Assembly: GCA_934511335.1 (NCBI GenBank)
Contig: CAKSWL010000102.1
Location: 1-7,228 of the forward strand
Reading direction: 5' to 3'
Length of the DNA: 7,228 nucleotides
Source of the DNA: an uncultured Cloacibacillus sp.
GTDB lineage: Bacteria > Synergistota > Synergistia > Synergistales > Synergistaceae
The translations under genes and the position numbers were made by a program. Positions within the stretch are counted from its first letter, which is position 1, and every line of letters starts with the position of its first letter. The notes under the pieces are model-generated. The model was not told the DNA's origin. It saw only the letters and a program-made list of their open reading frames with translations, and ran no database searches. Positions 4,938 through 7,228 of this stretch are shown one piece after another.

Positions 4938-5603
4938 TCAGTTTTGTAGGAGGCGAAAGTGATTCTTGTTGAAATCCAGCAGCCCTTCGTCGCGCATTTT
5001 GGAGAGCTCGTTCGACATCGCGCTGCGGTCTACGGAGAGATAATCGGCGAGCTGCTGGCGGTTGAAGGGGATCGTGAACTCCTGGCTCCCTAAGCGCAGC
5101 GATTCGGCGGATAGGTAGGAGAGCAGCTTCTGGCGCGTCGTCCGCTGCGTCATATGCGTGAGCTTTTCGTTGAAGAGAAGGTTCTTTTCCGCGAGGACGG
5201 AGAGCAGATTCCTCACCAGTCGGGAATGGAACTCGCAGGCGGAGCCGCAGGTCGCGAGCACCCGGCGCACGTTCATAAACATGACGGCGCAGGGCTCCGC
5301 CGCCGCGACGCTGACGCCGAGCGCGGCCCCCGGGATGCAGGCGTAGCTCTCGGCGAATATCTGTCCTGCCCCGATCTTTGCGATGATGTTCCTGTTCCCC
5401 CAAAAGTCCTCCTTGATGATGTGGACGGAGCCTGCCAGCATCACCCCGATTGCGTCGGCGCTTTCGCCGAAACGCAGCACGAACTCATTTTTCGCATATT
5501 CCCTGCTTTTTGCCGAGAGGCAATCAAGCATCGCCGCGATCTCCTCTTTGGAGATCCCCCGAAAAAGGGGGGATTTTTTTATTGTTTCGAGATATTTTGT
5601 CAT
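4938..5603 (-). CDS. Crp/Fnr-family transcriptional regulator, probable HcpR
   Basis: The 221-residue protein has an N-terminal cyclic-nucleotide-binding-like beta barrel (about 10-115, including LAGSVHIIKEDFWGNRNIIAKIGAGQIF), a dimer helix (about 117-150) and a Crp-type winged helix at 155-220. The helix-turn-helix runs through FNRQQLADYLSVDRSAMSNELSKM (about 180-203). The Arg that Crp uses to bind cAMP phosphate is missing (the sequence reads AESYACIPG), so the ligand is something else. The five Cys (28, 89, 105, 119, 123) do not match the Fnr N-terminal cluster motif. Divergent placement to a ferredoxin and hcp is the hallmark of HcpR, described as an activator of hcp and its ferredoxin under nitrosative stress in Desulfovibrio and other anaerobes, with heme proposed as the NO sensor in some. 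ATG 5603 has AAGGA five bases upstream. The HcpR role is inferred from context. Confidence 0.85.
   Translation of the reverse strand: MTKYLETIKKSPLFRGISKEEIAAMLDCLSAKSREYAKNEFVLRFGESADAIGVMLAGSVHIIKEDFWGNRNIIAKIGAGQIFAESYACIPGAALGVSVAAAEPCAVMFMNVRRVLATCGSACEFHSRLVRNLLSVLAEKNLLFNEKLTHMTQRTTRQKLLSYLSAESLRLGSQEFTIPFNRQQLADYLSVDRSAMSNELSKMRDEGLLDFNKNHFRLLQN
5554..5580 (+). terminator. Intrinsic terminator on the + strand inside the regulator's 5' coding end
   Basis: ATCCCCC (5554-5560), a seven-base loop, then GGGGGAT (5568-5574), followed without a gap by a run of seven T (5574-5580). This is a textbook Rho-independent terminator reading in the + direction, antisense to codons 10-17 of the regulator. 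It lies 39 bases before the palindromic operator. It would stop + strand transcription that crosses the regulator before reaching the ferredoxin-hcp promoter. On the regulator's own mRNA the same bases form a hairpin just after the start codon, without the T-tract. Confidence 0.65.
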
Positions 5604-5618
5604 ATTTTTCCTTCTTAT

Positions 5619-5632
5619 GTTGTTTATACAAC
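5619..5632. promoter_or_regulatory. Palindromic operator, probable regulator (HcpR) binding site
   Basis: GTTGT, four bases, ACAAC is a perfect inverted repeat with the same 5+4+5 geometry as Fnr-family sites. It lies in the short divergent region between the regulator and the ferredoxin-hcp genes. Its centre (5625.5) is about 41.5 bases upstream of a start near 5667, as placed by the -10-like TATCCT at 5655-5660, which is the standard class II activator position. On the other strand it covers TATAAA (5623-5628), the only -10-like element for the regulator, so binding there would repress the regulator's own gene. The palindrome is seen; the regulator-site pairing is inferred. Confidence 0.7.
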
Positions 5633-5654
5633 CGATTGATTGTTTTTATTGTAG

Positions 5655-5660
5655 TATCCT
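5655..5660 (+). promoter_or_regulatory. Candidate -10 element of the ferredoxin-hcp operon
   Basis: TATCCT has the conserved first two bases and last T of a -10 element and lacks a partner -35, as expected for an activator-dependent promoter. An alternative is TACATA (5664-5669) with TTGTTT (5640-5645) at an 18-base spacing, which would put the operator centre near -50. Either choice gives a leader of about 57-66 bases before the ATG at 5733. Confidence 0.4.
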
Positions 5661-5732
5661 CTGTACATAAAATCAAGTATGGCAGAAAACACCCAATTGT
5701 TTGACGGTGAGAAAGGTTCTGGAGGGAAGCAG

Positions 5733-6446
5733 ATGTTAAGGAGAATAATCGAGATAGATGAGGCGAAATGCAACGGCTGCGGGGCCTGCGCCGCGGCCTG
5801 CCATGAAGGGGCGATCACGATGGTCGGCGGCAAGGCGAAGCTGATGCGCGACGATTACTGCGACGGCCTCGGAGATTGTCTGCCCGCCTGTCCGACCGGC
5901 GCGATCTCCTTTGTGGAGCGCGAAGCGAAAGAATATGATAAAAAGGCGGTCGAAGCGAACATGGCCGCAAAGAGGGCAGAGGCGGGCGGCGGGCTGCCCT
6001 GCGGCTACCCGGGGATGCAGCCGCGCGGGATCGCGCGCCAAGCGGCGGCGGAGGGGGGCGAAACATGCCGCGCGCAGGCTGTATCGCGGCTCTCTCAGTG
6101 GCCGGTCCAGCTGAAGCTGGCCCCTGTGAACGCCCCTTGGTTCGACGGCGCGAAGCTGCTCGTCGCCGCCGACTGCACGGCCTTTGCGCGCGCCGACTTC
6201 CACGAGCGGTTCATCAAGAACCACGTGACGCTGATCGGCTGCCCGAAGCTTGACGCCGCCGACTACGCGGAGAAGCTTACGGAGATCTTGAAAAATAACG
6301 ACGTCAAGAGCGTGACCGTCGCGCGTATGGAGGTCCCCTGCTGCGGCGGCATCGAAGCGGCGGTGAAAAGGGCGCTGCAGGCAAGCGGAAAATTTATCCC
6401 CTGGCAGGTGGTTACTATCGCCGTAGACGGCGAGATCATCGAATAG
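5733..6446 (+). CDS. Dicluster ferredoxin-domain protein, probable electron partner of Hcp (FrdX-like)
   Basis: The 237-residue cytoplasmic protein starts with a 4Fe-4S dicluster domain. The first motif is CNGCGACAAAC (Cys13, 16, 19, 23) and the second is CDGLGDCLPACP (Cys43, 49, 53), where the second Cys position is Leu46. A linker (65-130) with isolated Cys90 and Cys112 follows. The C-terminal domain has further conserved-looking Cys: AADCTAFA (148), LIGCPKLD (170) and MEVPCCGG (203-204). This layout is one I recognise from ferredoxin-like genes beside hcp in anaerobes, so electron transfer to Hcp is the likely role. The start is ATG 5733, six to seven bases after GGAGGG (5721-5726). An upstream in-frame ATG at 5679 would add 18 residues but has no ribosome site and lies in the expected leader. 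hcp follows after 56 bases. Confidence 0.88.
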   Translation: MLRRIIEIDEAKCNGCGACAAACHEGAITMVGGKAKLMRDDYCDGLGDCLPACPTGAISFVEREAKEYDKKAVEANMAAKRAEAGGGLPCGYPGMQPRGIARQAAAEGGETCRAQAVSRLSQWPVQLKLAPVNAPWFDGAKLLVAADCTAFARADFHERFIKNHVTLIGCPKLDAADYAEKLTEILKNNDVKSVTVARMEVPCCGGIEAAVKRALQASGKFIPWQVVTIAVDGEIIE

Positions 6447-6502
6447 ACGCGGCGGTAAAGGACAAAAGAGGGAAACGGCAGATCATGGAGGGAGAGATCA
6501 TT

Positions 6503-7228
6503 ATGGAAGAGAAGATGTTTTGTTTTCAGTGCGAACAGACAGCCGGATGCACAGGCTGCAGAGGCAAGATGGGCGTTTGCGGCAAACCGGAGGATACTGC
6601 GGTGCTACAGGACCGGCTGACGGGCGCGCTTATCGGCCTTTCACGCGCCGCGGAGGGAAACGCGCCGACGGAGAGCACGGACAGAGTCATGCTGGAGGGG
6701 CTCTTCACAACGGTGACGAATGTGAACTTCAACAGCGAGACCGCGGCGAAGATGATCGAAAAGGTGCGCCAGGAGCGGGAGAAGCTTGTTCCGCACTGCG
6801 CCGGCGCCTGCTCGCGGAACGACGACTATGATATGAACGAACTTTGGGGGTCGGATGAGGATATCCGTTCGCTCAAGTCGCTGATCCTCTTCGGCCTGCG
6901 CGGCATGGCGGCCTACGCCTATCACGCGATGGTCCTCGGCCGCAGCGACCGCGAAGTGAACGGCTTCTTCTATGAGGCGCTCTCCGCCATCGGCAGGGAG
7001 AAGACGATGGAGGCGCTGCTGCCGCTCGTCCTCAAGACGGGAGAGGTCAACCTCCGCTGTATGGAGCTGCTTGACCGCGCGAACACCGAGGCCTTCGGAA
7101 CGCCGGAACCGACCGCAGTTTCGTTTAAGGTAGAAAAGGGCCCCTTCATCGTCGTCAGCGGCCACGACCTATACGACCTCAAGCTGCTGCTCGAACAGAG
7201 CGCGGGCAGGGGCGTCAATATCTATACC
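6503..7228 (+). CDS. hcp: Hybrid-cluster protein / hydroxylamine reductase, N-terminal part
   Basis: The gene runs off the right edge with 242 residues visible, less than half of the roughly 540 expected. The N-terminus MFCFQCEQT (Cys7, Cys10), GCTGC (Cys16, Cys19) and GVCGKPEDTA (Cys26) form the class I or III-like cubane-binding motif with short spacing, not the longer enterobacterial one. There is one extra Cys16 compared with Desulfovibrio Hcp. HCAGAC (98-103), the helical domain and IVVSGHDLYDLKLLLEQ (about 216-232) are also typical. The ligands of the hybrid Fe-S-O cluster lie beyond the window. Hcp reduces hydroxylamine in vitro and is regarded as an NO reductase in cells. ATG 6503 has GGAGGGAG (6487-6494) at eight bases; in-frame ATGs at 6485 and 6515 are less suitable. 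It is in one operon with the ferredoxin gene. Confidence 0.96.
   Translation, partial: MEEKMFCFQCEQTAGCTGCRGKMGVCGKPEDTAVLQDRLTGALIGLSRAAEGNAPTESTDRVMLEGLFTTVTNVNFNSETAAKMIEKVRQEREKLVPHCAGACSRNDDYDMNELWGSDEDIRSLKSLILFGLRGMAAYAYHAMVLGRSDREVNGFFYEALSAIGREKTMEALLPLVLKTGEVNLRCMELLDRANTEAFGTPEPTAVSFKVEKGPFIVVSGHDLYDLKLLLEQSAGRGVNIYT

Noticed and set aside
4894..5403. Long - strand frame of 169 codons overlapping the regulator
   Set aside because: Arg-, Pro- and Ala-rich low-complexity translation typical of a GC-rich shadow frame; the regulator in the other frame has clear domains.
5679..5732. Earlier ATG for the ferredoxin gene (18 extra residues)
   Set aside because: There is no ribosome site ahead of 5679, the extra residues do not resemble the family, and ATG 5733 has a strong GGAGGG; the stretch is better read as leader.

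Overview
The window is a GC-rich, densely coded chromosomal segment whose gene content fits a strictly anaerobic bacterium. It carries rubredoxin, a hybrid-cluster protein (Hcp) with its own ferredoxin and Crp/Fnr-type regulator, and the iron-sulfur queuosine enzyme QueH. The protein style and this gene set suggest a member of the Synergistota (Cloacibacillus or Synergistes-like). That placement is a judgement from recognition, not from a search. No phage, insertion sequence, tRNA, rRNA or CRISPR array is visible.

Left part (1-2990, + strand): four closely packed genes. They are the C-terminal end of the tRNA m1A58 methyltransferase TrmI, then QueH (TTG start), a PurM/HypE-like AIR-synthase-related protein, and an M24 Xaa-Pro-type metallopeptidase that overlaps it by 11 bases. 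Two of the four act on tRNA modification. The last two are probably translationally coupled.

Middle (2985-4937): an AT-rich island carries a good extended -10 promoter for a 50-residue rubredoxin, a gene too short for usual ORF cut-offs. Its stop codon runs directly into a 128-base structure of nested inverted repeats, which ends the rubredoxin gene and faces an HD-domain phosphohydrolase on the - strand. The 339-base gap upstream of the HD gene has no gene but folds into an extensive RNA-like structure (about 4297-4492). Compensating G-U pairs and a GNRA tetraloop favour the + strand. It precedes an unrecognised 87-residue charged, His-rich protein. A strong hairpin at 4841-4893 separates this convergent pair.

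Right part (4938-7228): a nitrosative-stress locus of the HcpR type. A Crp/Fnr-family regulator on the - strand is divergent from a dicluster-ferredoxin-like protein (FrdX-like) and hcp, which runs off the window. The divergent intergenic region holds a perfect 5+4+5 palindrome (5619-5632) with Fnr-type geometry. It is placed where a class II activator site for the ferredoxin-hcp promoter should be, and it overlaps the regulator's own -10 region. Inside the regulator's first codons lies a textbook intrinsic terminator reading in the + direction (5554-5580), which would shield the hcp promoter from antisense read-through. The ferredoxin presumably delivers electrons to Hcp, and the regulator presumably senses NO or a related signal.
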